Source of the DNA: Bacteroidota bacterium
Lineage (GTDB): Bacteria; Bacteroidota; Bacteroidia; B-17B0; Aurantibacillaceae
Assembly (NCBI GenBank): GCA_016194985.1
Contig: JACQAK010000039.1
Span: forward strand, 39,389 to 103,388
Direction of reading: 5' to 3'
Length of the DNA: 64,000 nucleotides
This document shows positions 9,257 to 16,709 of this stretch, in pieces (position 1 is the first letter of the stretch; every line of letters starts with the position of its first letter). A program made the translations under genes and the position numbers. Under the pieces are notes generated by a model that saw nothing but the letters and a program-made list of their open reading frames with translations, did no database searches and was not told where the DNA came from.

Positions 9257-9865
9257 ATGAAAATAGTATTTGCGTTCAGTTTTTATTTTTTGATCTTCCT
9301 TGCCGGACATGGACAATCGTTAAAAGATGAATACAACGAGTGTGCCGTGGAAAGAATTAATCAGGGAGATTATAAAGGAGCCATAGAGTATTTCACCAGA
9401 GTAATTGAGATTAGTCCTAACGACTCCATGGCTTATTTCGACAGAGGAATGGCTAAAGATGTACTAAAAGATTATAAAGGAGCGATTGAAGATTTTACGA
9501 AACAAATTGAGATCGATCACGAAAGTGTGGATAGTTATTTTTTGAGAGGTATTACAAAAAACAAATCAAAGGATTATGAAGGTGCCATAAAGGATTTTAC
9601 AAAAACCATTGAATTGGAAGATTCTAACGCCGATGCCTGGTTTTACAGGGGACTTCTTAAGTTGAACATGAAAGATTATCCAAATGCCCTGGCGGATTTC
9701 AACCATGCGATTAACTATAATGCGAATAAGCCGGAGTATTATCTGGAGAGAGGAAAACTAAAACTTGTTTTAAAAAAGAAGGACGACGCTTGTTCTGATT
9801 TTATGCTCTATAAAAAGGTAGGAGGTGATCCTAAAAAGATAAGCATCAAAATGCCTTGTGATTAA
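9257..9865 (+). CDS. Secreted tetratricopeptide repeat (TPR) protein
   Basis: A signal peptide (FAFSFYFLIFLAGHGQ) is followed by four to five consecutive 34-residue TPR units, each carrying the repeated pattern of Y-x-GAIEDFT or YEGAIKDFTKTIE, then a next-unit AWFYRGLLKLNMKDY. The repeats fill residues 25-190. Such repeats are protein-protein interaction scaffolds; no enzymatic domain is present. A perfect -7 box lies just upstream. The gene ends overlapping the convergent histidine kinase gene by 4 bp. The specific partner is unknown. Confidence 0.85.
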   Translation: MKIVFAFSFYFLIFLAGHGQSLKDEYNECAVERINQGDYKGAIEYFTRVIEISPNDSMAYFDRGMAKDVLKDYKGAIEDFTKQIEIDHESVDSYFLRGITKNKSKDYEGAIKDFTKTIELEDSNADAWFYRGLLKLNMKDYPNALADFNHAINYNANKPEYYLERGKLKLVLKKKDDACSDFMLYKKVGGDPKKISIKMPCD

Positions 9866-11097
9866 TTGAAGGGAAATACCAGGCTTACACAGGCTCCCGG
9901 TTCATTTCTAAACACTACTTTTGCATCGATCTGATCAGCTAAAGATTCTATTAAAGAAATTCCTAAGGATGTATCGCTTCGTTTTTCAATATCAGAAAAA
10001 CCAATACCATTATCGGACACCGAGATCTGAATTCGGTCGTAAATGATCTGCATCCTGATATAGATCGTAGGATTTTCGGGATGATGCTGAAAGGCATGCT
10101 TTAAGGAGTTAGTTAAAGCTTCATTAATGATTAAGCCTATGGGAACCGCTTTGGTAATTTCCATTTCCACTTTATCCAACTCCTCTTCAATTTTTATTGA
10201 CCCGGTAGCATTAGAAAAGCTGGTAATGACTTCCTTAACAAGTTCGGACACATAGATCTTAAAATCAATTTTTGACAAATTATCTTTTTTGTATAGTCGT
10301 TCATGAACCATAGAGATACTCATCACACGGTTTCTGGATTCGATCATTAATTGTTTGGAGGTATTGCAGGGAGCCTTTTCTGTTTGAAGATTAAGTAGTC
10401 CTGTAATAACTGCCAGATTGTTTTTTACGCGGTGTTGTATCTCTGCCAGTAACACATCTTTTTCTTTAAGAGATTGCGAGATCTTTAATTGAGCCTCTTG
10501 CTCTTTATGTAATAAGGCAATGGCTTCATTATTCTGGCGATTTATCAGCTTCACTACCAGATATACCAACAGGATGGTTAAAGAAACGGTGAGTCCGCAA
10601 TTATACATTAGCAAAATCCTGTTATCGGCTTCTGTTATATTTGCCAGCTTGAGACTATCGATATTAAACGTCATGGCAGCCACAAAACCAAGCAAAATAA
10701 TAATGAAGAAAATAATAGTACGGGTATTTGTTTTGGTAGGATTATGGAGCAAAGCCACACAAAACACTACCGGAAAATAATAGAGATAATTGCCAACGGA
10801 AATATCGTATTGTTCGTTTAGGATAAATATGCAAAAGTTGATGCAGATAACGAAAATGTAGGTAGCGGTGTTGTATTTCTTTTGCCAGTTAAAAAACAAA
10901 ATAGACAACGATGACATGGCTGTAAAGAGTACCACCGGGGTAGGGTAGTTTCCGGTAATAAAAAAAACGGTTGTAATACCAAGCACCAACCCCAAAAGAG
11001 TAATTAAGGCGAACAGATTTACAATTCGCGCTTCACGCTTTTGGTAAAATTCCATTTCAGAATTTACCCCAAGATTAATTAAATTTCCAAAAACCAT
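9862..11097 (-). CDS. Membrane sensor histidine kinase (HisKA_2/HWE-like)
   Basis: The N-terminal half (residues about 25-195) has six hydrophobic segments, an integral membrane sensor without a recognised ligand domain. A short coiled linker leads to the dimerisation box EIQHRVKNNLAVITGLL with the phospho-acceptor His222, typical of the HisKA_2 family. The HATPase domain follows with its N box (NEALTNSLKHAF), G1 box (DNGIGF) and G2-like box (LGISLIESLADQID). No response regulator is adjacent, so it is an orphan kinase. The ATG at 11097 gives 411 residues; an internal ATG at 11055 (MEFYQKREARIV) is an equally credible start. Signal and partner are unknown. Confidence 0.85.
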   Translation of the reverse strand: MVFGNLINLGVNSEMEFYQKREARIVNLFALITLLGLVLGITTVFFITGNYPTPVVLFTAMSSLSILFFNWQKKYNTATYIFVICINFCIFILNEQYDISVGNYLYYFPVVFCVALLHNPTKTNTRTIIFFIIILLGFVAAMTFNIDSLKLANITEADNRILLMYNCGLTVSLTILLVYLVVKLINRQNNEAIALLHKEQEAQLKISQSLKEKDVLLAEIQHRVKNNLAVITGLLNLQTEKAPCNTSKQLMIESRNRVMSISMVHERLYKKDNLSKIDFKIYVSELVKEVITSFSNATGSIKIEEELDKVEMEITKAVPIGLIINEALTNSLKHAFQHHPENPTIYIRMQIIYDRIQISVSDNGIGFSDIEKRSDTSLGISLIESLADQIDAKVVFRNEPGACVSLVFPFN

Positions 11098-11137
11098 TTA
11101 TGGTGAAATATGGTTCAAGATAATCATTTTTTCTAAA

Positions 11138-11171
11138 AATAAAAGTCCTGTAATTATTAATTACAGGACTT
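11138..11171 (-). terminator. Rho-independent terminator downstream of leuS
   Basis: Inverted repeat AAGTCCTGTAAT / ATTACAGGACTT (11143-11171) with a 5-base loop. On the minus strand it is followed by a T-rich tract, which suits termination after leuS (stop at 11200). Confidence 0.8.
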
Positions 11172-11199
11172 GAAATGTAAGATTTTTTTGAGATAATGT

Positions 11200-14100
11200 T
11201 TAAACCACCATATTCACAATTTTCTTGTGAACCACAATTACTTTTTTAGGCTGCTTGCCATCCAGGAATTTGGAGGTTTGTTCGTTGGCCATTACAATCG
11301 CCTCTACTTCAGGAGCGGTTAATGTAGCTGCTAACTCCAGTGTAAATTTAACTTTTCCATTAAAGGATACAGGATAATTCACGCTGTCATCTACTAAATA
11401 AGCTTCGTTAAAATCAGGGAACGGAGCAGTGGAGATACTTTCAGCATGCCCTAACTGTTTCCATAATTCTTCGGCAATGTGCGGCGCATAAGGCGATAAA
11501 CAAATCAATAAGGGCTCAAGAACAGCACGCTTATTACATTTGGCATCCGTTAATTCATTTACGCAGATCATAAAATTACTGATGGAAGTATTGAACGAAA
11601 AACGCTCAATGTCTTCGGTAATTTTTTTAATGGTTTTATGTAAGGTTTTTAATTCACCTTTAGTTGGTTCATCATCACTTACTGCAAATGTTCCTGTACC
11701 ATAAAACAATTTCCATAATTTTTTTAAGAAGCCGTGCACGCCTGTAATACCATTAGTATTCCAGGGTTTACTTTGTTCTAAAGGACCTAAGAACATTTCA
11801 TATAAACGCAAGGTGTCAGACCCAAATTTTTCTGCAATGTCATCTGGTGTTACAACATTGTATTTTGATTTAGACATTTTTTCTACTTCAGTACCACAGA
11901 TATAATCTCCGTTTTCTTCTAGAAGAAAGTGAGCACTTTTGTATTCTTCCCGCCAGTTTTTAAAAGACTCGACATTTAATATATTTCCTTTGGAAACGAG
12001 ATTTACATCAACATTTATTTGAAATATACTTTCATTAAAAGATAGTTTACCAACCTTGTCAGGATGCAATGCCTGCAATTGTTTAGTAATTATATTTCCA
12101 ATTTCAGAAATTTTATCTATAGCCATTTGTCTATCAGCGGTCCATTCTTCTTTATTAAATGAATCAAATAGACTCTTGGACACAAAAACAGGAGGAATCT
12201 CTTTTACTGGCAATAACTCTTTTTTTGAATCAGGTGAATCTGCTATTGAAGTATGAGAAACACCAAAGGACACTCTAAATGCTTTTGAAGATAATCCCTG
12301 TATCATTCCTTGATTGATCAACTTCTTAGCCGGTTCATCAATATCAATGTAGCCAAGGTCTTTCAGGAATTTGGTCCAGAAACGTACATACAATAAATGC
12401 CCTGTGGCGTGCTCACTACCACCAATGTATAAGTCGACCTGTTGCCAGTAGTCAGTTAATTTTTTATCCGCAAATACCGAACCATTATGAGGATCCATAT
12501 AACGTAAAAAATACCAGCTACTGCCTGCCCAACCCGGCATTGTCGAATGTTCATAATCAAACTCTCCTTTGTATTTCCAGGACGAGGACGCACGAGCCAA
12601 AGGCGGCTCACCATCTTCCGTTGGTAAATATTTATCTACCTCCGGTAATACCAAAGGCAATTCATTTTCTGCCAATACATACGGAATATCATTTTTGTAA
12701 TACACCGGAATGGGCTCTCCCCAATAGCGTTGACGGCCAAACACGGCATCGCGCAAACGGAAATTCAATTTCTTTTTTCCTAAACGCTGGATCTCAATTT
12801 CCTGCATGGCTAGTTTCATGGCGTCCTTTACCTGCAAGCCATTCAAAAAATCAGAGTTGATCAAAATACCCTCTTTGGCATCATAGGATTCTTTTTCCAG
12901 ATCACCGCCTTTTACCACTTCTATAATCGGTAAGCCAAAGTGTTTGGCAAAACTATAATCTCTGCTATCATGCGCCGGAACAGCCATCACCGCACCTGTG
13001 CCGTATCCTGCCAATACATAGTCGCCAATCCATACCGGAATTTGTTTTCCTGTGAAAGGATGTTCCACATACGAACCGGTGAACACGCCTGTAATTTTAG
13101 TCACATCCGCCTGACGCTCGCGTTCGCTTCTGTTTTTTGCCTGTGTAACATAAGCCTCCACAGCAGCTTTATTTTCTGCAGTGGTTAAGCTTTCTACTAA
13201 TTCATGTTCAGGGGCGATGGTTAAAAAGGATACACCGAATATTGTATCAGGACGAGTTGTGAATACTTCAATGTCATGCTGAACTTGTTTCAGCATCTCT
13301 TGAGACCCTGAAACAAGTTCAGGGTGACGAATTACTTTAAATCTCAATGAAGTTCCTTCACTTTTTCCTATCCAGTTGCGTTGTGCTTCTTTTAAGCTGT
13401 CTGTCCAATCCAACGTATCCAATCCGTCTAACAATCTTTGTGCGTAAGCGTTAATGCGCATACTCCACTGTTTCATCAGTTTGCGTTCTACGGGATATCC
13501 GCCGCGTTCACTCACGCCGTCTTTCACTTCATCGTTGGCCAACACGGTTCCTAATTGCGGACACCAGTTAACGTAAGCCTCGCCTAAGTAGGCAATACGA
13601 TAGGCCATTAAAATATCGGATTGTTCTTTTTCTGTAAAGGCTTTCCATTGCGCCGCAGTAAAGGATTGCACAGACTCTTCGCAAGCTGCATTTACCTTGC
13701 TGTTTCCATTAGTTTCAAACTCAGAAATCAGTGTTGAAATGGTTTCTGCCTTATCACTGCTTTTGTTGTACCACGAATTAAAGAGTTGTATAAAGATCCA
13801 CTGGGTCCATTTGTAATACTCCGGGTTGGAGGTTCTTACTTCTCTGTCCCAGTCAAACGAAAAACCAATTTTATCCAGTTGTCTGCGGTAAACAGCAATG
13901 TTGTTTTCGGTGGTTATTTTAGGATGTTGCCCTGTCTGGATCGCATATTGTTCGGCAGGCAAGCCAAAGCTATCGTAACCCATGGGATGTAATACATTAA
14001 AGCCTTTATGGCGTTTGTAACGGGCTACAATATCAGAAGCAATATATCCTAAAGGATGTCCCACATGTAAACCCGCACCGGATGGATAGGGGAACATATC

Positions 14101-14208
14101 CAATACGTAGTACTTAGGTTTATCTCCACCGTCTTTGGCGGCAAAGGTTTTATGTTTTGCCCAATATGCCTGCCAATTACTTTCTATCTCTTTAAAATTG
14201 TATTCCAT
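11200..14208 (-). CDS. leuS: Leucyl-tRNA synthetase with two insertions
   Basis: LeuRS charges tRNA-Leu. Class I signatures are clear: HVGH at residues 48-51 and KMSKSK near 777-782, with the CP1 editing domain ([20 protein letters not shown]) between them and an anticodon-binding C-terminus. At 1002 residues it is longer than my expectation for Bacteroidota LeuRS (about 920-950). Two extra pieces explain this. One is the 19-residue [19 protein letters not shown] at residues about 294-312, encoded by a palindromic DNA element (13273-13328) just before the editing-domain strand VFTTRPDT. The other is about 60-70 residues rich in Lys and Ser around 650-720, between NQGMIQG and [11 protein letters not shown]. 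Both insertions keep the frame, and the catalytic motifs are intact, so it is probably functional. Confidence 0.97.
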   Translation of the reverse strand: MEYNFKEIESNWQAYWAKHKTFAAKDGGDKPKYYVLDMFPYPSGAGLHVGHPLGYIASDIVARYKRHKGFNVLHPMGYDSFGLPAEQYAIQTGQHPKITTENNIAVYRRQLDKIGFSFDWDREVRTSNPEYYKWTQWIFIQLFNSWYNKSSDKAETISTLISEFETNGNSKVNAACEESVQSFTAAQWKAFTEKEQSDILMAYRIAYLGEAYVNWCPQLGTVLANDEVKDGVSERGGYPVERKLMKQWSMRINAYAQRLLDGLDTLDWTDSLKEAQRNWIGKSEGTSLRFKVIRHPELVSGSQEMLKQVQHDIEVFTTRPDTIFGVSFLTIAPEHELVESLTTAENKAAVEAYVTQAKNRSERERQADVTKITGVFTGSYVEHPFTGKQIPVWIGDYVLAGYGTGAVMAVPAHDSRDYSFAKHFGLPIIEVVKGGDLEKESYDAKEGILINSDFLNGLQVKDAMKLAMQEIEIQRLGKKKLNFRLRDAVFGRQRYWGEPIPVYYKNDIPYVLAENELPLVLPEVDKYLPTEDGEPPLARASSSWKYKGEFDYEHSTMPGWAGSSWYFLRYMDPHNGSVFADKKLTDYWQQVDLYIGGSEHATGHLLYVRFWTKFLKDLGYIDIDEPAKKLINQGMIQGLSSKAFRVSFGVSHTSIADSPDSKKELLPVKEIPPVFVSKSLFDSFNKEEWTADRQMAIDKISEIGNIITKQLQALHPDKVGKLSFNESIFQINVDVNLVSKGNILNVESFKNWREEYKSAHFLLEENGDYICGTEVEKMSKSKYNVVTPDDIAEKFGSDTLRLYEMFLGPLEQSKPWNTNGITGVHGFLKKLWKLFYGTGTFAVSDDEPTKGELKTLHKTIKKITEDIERFSFNTSISNFMICVNELTDAKCNKRAVLEPLLICLSPYAPHIAEELWKQLGHAESISTAPFPDFNEAYLVDDSVNYPVSFNGKVKFTLELAATLTAPEVEAIVMANEQTSKFLDGKQPKKVIVVHKKIVNMVV
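13273..13328. repeat. Palindromic repeat element inserted in frame in leuS
   Basis: Two 27-bp arms (13273-13299 and 13302-13328) are inverted copies around a 2-base centre, differing at 4 positions. Each arm is also a smaller hairpin: TGCTGAACTTGTTTCAGCA in one, CCCTGAACTTGTTTCAGGG in the other. The differences between arms preserve pairing within each arm (TG/CA against CC/GG), which indicates selection or copying of the structure. On the minus strand it reads through as 19 codons of LeuRS. Confidence 0.85.
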
Positions 14209-14283
14209 AGTTCGTTGATTTTGCGAGGTGTAAAGATAAGATTTACCAGCAAAGAGACAAGGAGTTTTTGAGGTTTAGGATTT

Positions 14284-14441
14284 GGGCGTGTCCGCCAGCC
14301 GGCGGATTCAATCTTTTACGCAACGGAGTGGCGTAAAAGGATTTATGCTCGCATCCCTCACGCTTTTAGGTACGATTGAAGTTTAAATTTCGATTGGGAA
14401 TATGAAATTGCGTGAAGGATTTCCACTACAATCCCTCACGC
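14284..14441. repeat. Dispersed GGGCGTGTCC repeat, copy 1, with an appended half copy
   Basis: In the gap between leuS and the acyltransferase gene lies GGGCGTGTCCGCCAGCCGGC with CAATCTTTT and, after 40 bases, GCATCCCTCACGC (14284-14363). The 3' half recurs at 14410-14441 as GCGTGAAGGATTTCC plus ATCCCTCACGC, itself an inverted repeat. Related copies are at 48867-48937 and 51304-51344. Confidence 0.6.
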
Positions 14442-14467
14442 AAACTTTATTTAAATTGAGGTAGCGG

Positions 14468-15031
14468 TTATTCTGCGATTGTATGTAAGGCAAAATTATC
14501 AGGATTGCGCCCTATTTTGTTTTTATAGAACTCCATGATCAATTTCATATCCTCGTTAAAGTTACCGGTTGGATAAATTAATTTATCAATACCGCATTCT
14601 TTTTTGGCATAGTCTATAAAGCCAAGCGCAATAGGCACTTTGGCCTTTAACGCTACATGATAAAATCCGGTTTTCCATTTGTTAACGGCAGAGCGCGTTC
14701 CTTCAGGAGTAATTAGTAATAAGAGGTCTTTGCGTTCATTAAATAAATCAACCATCGCATCCACCGTTCCCTTTCTTGATCCATCAGGGTTTGTGCCTCT
14801 GTCAATGGGGAGTGCTCCTAGCTTTTTCATTAAGCCTTTAAACGGAAATTTATACCATTCTTTTTTGATCGTAAAACGCGAATTGATATTCATGTCTTTT
14901 AATGCGCCCATTGCATAGATAAAGTCCCAGTTACTGGTATGAGGGGCTGCAATAATCACACATTTTAAAATATCTTTAGGCAAATAGTGTGTTACTTTCC
15001 AGCCTTTTAATTTGAAGAAAAAATTGAACAT
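14468..15031 (-). CDS. PlsC-type phospholipid/glycerol acyltransferase
   Basis: This 187-residue protein has the acyltransferase motif H-x4-D (HTSNWD, His31 and Asp36) and the PEGTR acyl-acceptor motif in LLLITPEGTRS, with GALPIDRG between them. These define the PlsC/LPLAT superfamily, which transfers acyl groups to lysophospholipids or related acceptors at the inner membrane. At this length the protein is a minimal catalytic domain and lacks the long N-terminal helix region of 1-acylglycerol-3-phosphate acyltransferases, so the exact acceptor is uncertain. It stands alone between leuS and the ALDH operon, with a repeat element on its 3' side. Confidence 0.85.
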   Translation of the reverse strand: MFNFFFKLKGWKVTHYLPKDILKCVIIAAPHTSNWDFIYAMGALKDMNINSRFTIKKEWYKFPFKGLMKKLGALPIDRGTNPDGSRKGTVDAMVDLFNERKDLLLLITPEGTRSAVNKWKTGFYHVALKAKVPIALGFIDYAKKECGIDKLIYPTGNFNEDMKLIMEFYKNKIGRNPDNFALHTIAE

Positions 15032-15133
15032 AGAACCAAAATTAATGAATGAGTATAATCAACCCTATACCTTTTTAGGAATAGATATACAAGTTACAAA
15101 TAAAATATTAATTATTAAAATATGGAAAAAGGA

Positions 15134-16012
15134 CTAATACTTGATTCCGGAAACACCAATGTTTTCAATAGGATGCCAGGTTGTTTTAATTTCCTGCAAG
15201 TCGGTAATATAATAAGGCCCTTGCTCTTTTTCGTCGCTCCAGTTTTTATTCCAGGTAAACACACGCTTCACATTTAAGGATGCATTTTCGCCAATGGTTT
15301 TATTGAAATCCTTTTCGGCATTACAATTAATAACGGCATTCACATCCATGTGAGAAGAAAAATGAGCGTGTAATTCTTTTCGGTTTCCGGTCACAATATT
15401 TACAACACCTCCGGGAACATCACTGGTAGCAATCACTTCAGCAAAAGTAATAGAACAGGTTGGCTTGCTTTCTGATGCTAACACAATGCAAGTATTTCCT
15501 CCGGCAATGCAAGGTGCAACTACTGATACCAGGCCTAATAAAGCCGTTGATTCATCAGCCAGAATAGCTACTACACCCATTGGTTCCGGTACCGAAAAAT
15601 TAAAATGCGACGTTGCCACAGGATTAACCGCACTGAATAATTGCTGATATTTATCGCACCATCCGGCATAATATACTAATCGATCGATACTTTGTTCTAC
15701 TTCTTTTTTGGCAGCAGTAGCCGTATAACCTAATTGTTTCAATTCCTCTAAAAACTGTTCTTTGCGTCCTTCCAGCATTTCGGCTATACGGTATAAAATT
15801 TGTCCGCGGTTAAATGCTGCACGGGAACTCCAGCCGCTAAATGCCGCACGGGCTGCAACAACAGAGTTTCTAAAATCTTTTCGGGAAGATAAACTAACGT
15901 TTACAGTCATGTTGTTTTTTAATTTTAAAGGATAATAGCGTCCACTCTCAGTACGGGGGAATTGTCCGCCAATAAATATTTTGTATGTTTTTAAAACTTC
16001 TATTCTTTCCAT
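15134..16012 (-). CDS. Degenerate aldehyde dehydrogenase-family protein (ALDH16 second-domain-like)
   Basis: This 292-residue protein aligns by eye with the N-terminal, cofactor-binding half of ALDH (KIFIGGQFPRTESG, AARAAFSGWSSRAAFNRGQILYRIA, YYAGWCDKY, PEPMGVVAILAD, VVNIVTGN). It then stops without the catalytic Cys or Glu region. It is therefore not an ALDH on its own. Bacterial ALDH16 proteins carry a second, inactive ALDH-like domain; this gene looks like that domain as a separate polypeptide, paired with the active ALDH at 16710-18179. The ATG at 16012 is the conserved start (MERIEVLKTYKIF). A repeat begins 5 bases upstream of it, inside the former operon junction. Confidence 0.82.
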   Translation of the reverse strand: MERIEVLKTYKIFIGGQFPRTESGRYYPLKLKNNMTVNVSLSSRKDFRNSVVAARAAFSGWSSRAAFNRGQILYRIAEMLEGRKEQFLEELKQLGYTATAAKKEVEQSIDRLVYYAGWCDKYQQLFSAVNPVATSHFNFSVPEPMGVVAILADESTALLGLVSVVAPCIAGGNTCIVLASESKPTCSITFAEVIATSDVPGGVVNIVTGNRKELHAHFSSHMDVNAVINCNAEKDFNKTIGENASLNVKRVFTWNKNWSDEKEQGPYYITDLQEIKTTWHPIENIGVSGIKY

Positions 16013-16016
16013 AATG

Positions 16017-16160
16017 TTTAACCGCAAAGATCGCTGAGTTTTTTTCGCAAAGACCTCAGAGAAAATCTGCTATATTTTAATTGTTACTGGTTATTATTTT
16101 TAATCATTATATTTTTTGCGTTCTCTGTGTTTTTCTCTCTGCTTCTTAGCGGTTACTAAA
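16017..16160. repeat. Imperfect palindrome module 1 of the GxxExxY locus (A-B)
   Basis: The left arm starts TTTAACCGCAAAGATCGC at 16017. The right arm ends in its inverted, diverged counterpart at 16160 (reverse strand reads TTTAGTAACCGCTAAGAAG). The inner parts also correspond, with CGCAAAGACC near the left arm and TTTGCGTTCTCTGTG on the right. It is a related copy of module 2 at 16580-16707 on the other side of the gene. Confidence 0.75.
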
Positions 16161-16167
16161 CAATTAC

Positions 16168-16189
16168 TTTAACCGCAAAGATCGCCGAG
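16168..16189. repeat. Extra half copy of the GxxExxY-locus repeat (C)
   Basis: TTTAACCGCAAAGATCGC at 16168 continues with CGAG and lies 3 bases beyond the GxxExxY stop codon. It matches the first 22 bases of module 1 (one mismatch) and of module 2 (two mismatches). Confidence 0.75.
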
Positions 16190-16192
16190 TTT

Positions 16193-16570
16193 TTATAAAT
16201 TATTTACTACTCTTTTAATTCCGTCTTTTACTCTAGTCACATTGAAATTAATTAATAATCCCAATTTTACATGACTTAATTTTAAATAAGTTAACACTTG
16301 TGCTAAATGCACATCGGTTAGCCCTTCGCATGCCTTTATTTCTATAATTACTTTGTTTTCTACTATTAAATCCAATCTATAACCAACTTCTAATTTTACT
16401 TCTTCATATACTAAGGGCAAAGCTTTTTGCTTCTCAACTTTTAATCCTTCTTTAATCAACTCATAATACAAACACTCTTCATATGCAGACTCTAATAATC
16501 CTGGGCCTAATGCAGTGTGAACTTTTATAGCACATCCAATTATTATTTGCGACAAATCGTTCTCAATCAT
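16193..16570 (-). CDS. GxxExxY protein (PD-(D/E)xK nuclease-like superfamily)
   Basis: This 125-residue protein carries the defining GxxExxY motif as G24-LL-E27-SA-Y30 and the nuclease-fold core D67 ... E77-I-K79 (YRLDLIVENKVIIEIKA), then the terminal helix-strand DVHLAQVLTYLKLSHVKLGLLINF. The family is placed with PD-(D/E)xK nucleases (PDDEXK_3), but to my knowledge no member has an established function. I start at ATG 16570; a GTG two codons upstream is possible. The gene interrupts a deoC-ALDH operon and is bracketed by two copies of an imperfect palindrome (16017-16160 and 16580-16707) plus a half copy at its stop codon. This layout looks like an inserted element rather than a member of the aldehyde pathway. 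Confidence 0.88.
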   Translation of the reverse strand: MIENDLSQIIIGCAIKVHTALGPGLLESAYEECLYYELIKEGLKVEKQKALPLVYEEVKLEVGYRLDLIVENKVIIEIKACEGLTDVHLAQVLTYLKLSHVKLGLLINFNVTRVKDGIKRVVNNL

Positions 16571-16579
16571 ATTCACTTA

Positions 16580-16707
16580 TTTAACCGCAAAGACCGCTGA
16601 GATTTTTCGCAGAGGTCGCAAAACAGTTATGTTACTATTCTCTTTTGTATTATTTAACCTTCCTCTTGCGTTCTTTGCGTTTTTCCCTCTGTCTCTTTGC
16701 GGTTAAA
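16580..16707. repeat. Imperfect palindrome module 2 of the GxxExxY locus (D-E)
   Basis: The left arm TTTAACCGCAAAGACCGC starts at 16580, 10 bases upstream of the GxxExxY start. The right arm ends TCTCTTTGCGGTTAAA at 16707, three bases from the stop codon of the active ALDH gene. The arms extend inward with CGCAGAGGTCGCAAAAC and TTGCGTTCTTTGCG. Confidence 0.75.
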
Positions 16708-16709
16708 CC

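Noticed and set aside
16017..16707. CRISPR-like repeat array
   Set aside because: Repeats are few, inverted in orientation and unevenly spaced, with a gene in the middle; no cas gene is present.
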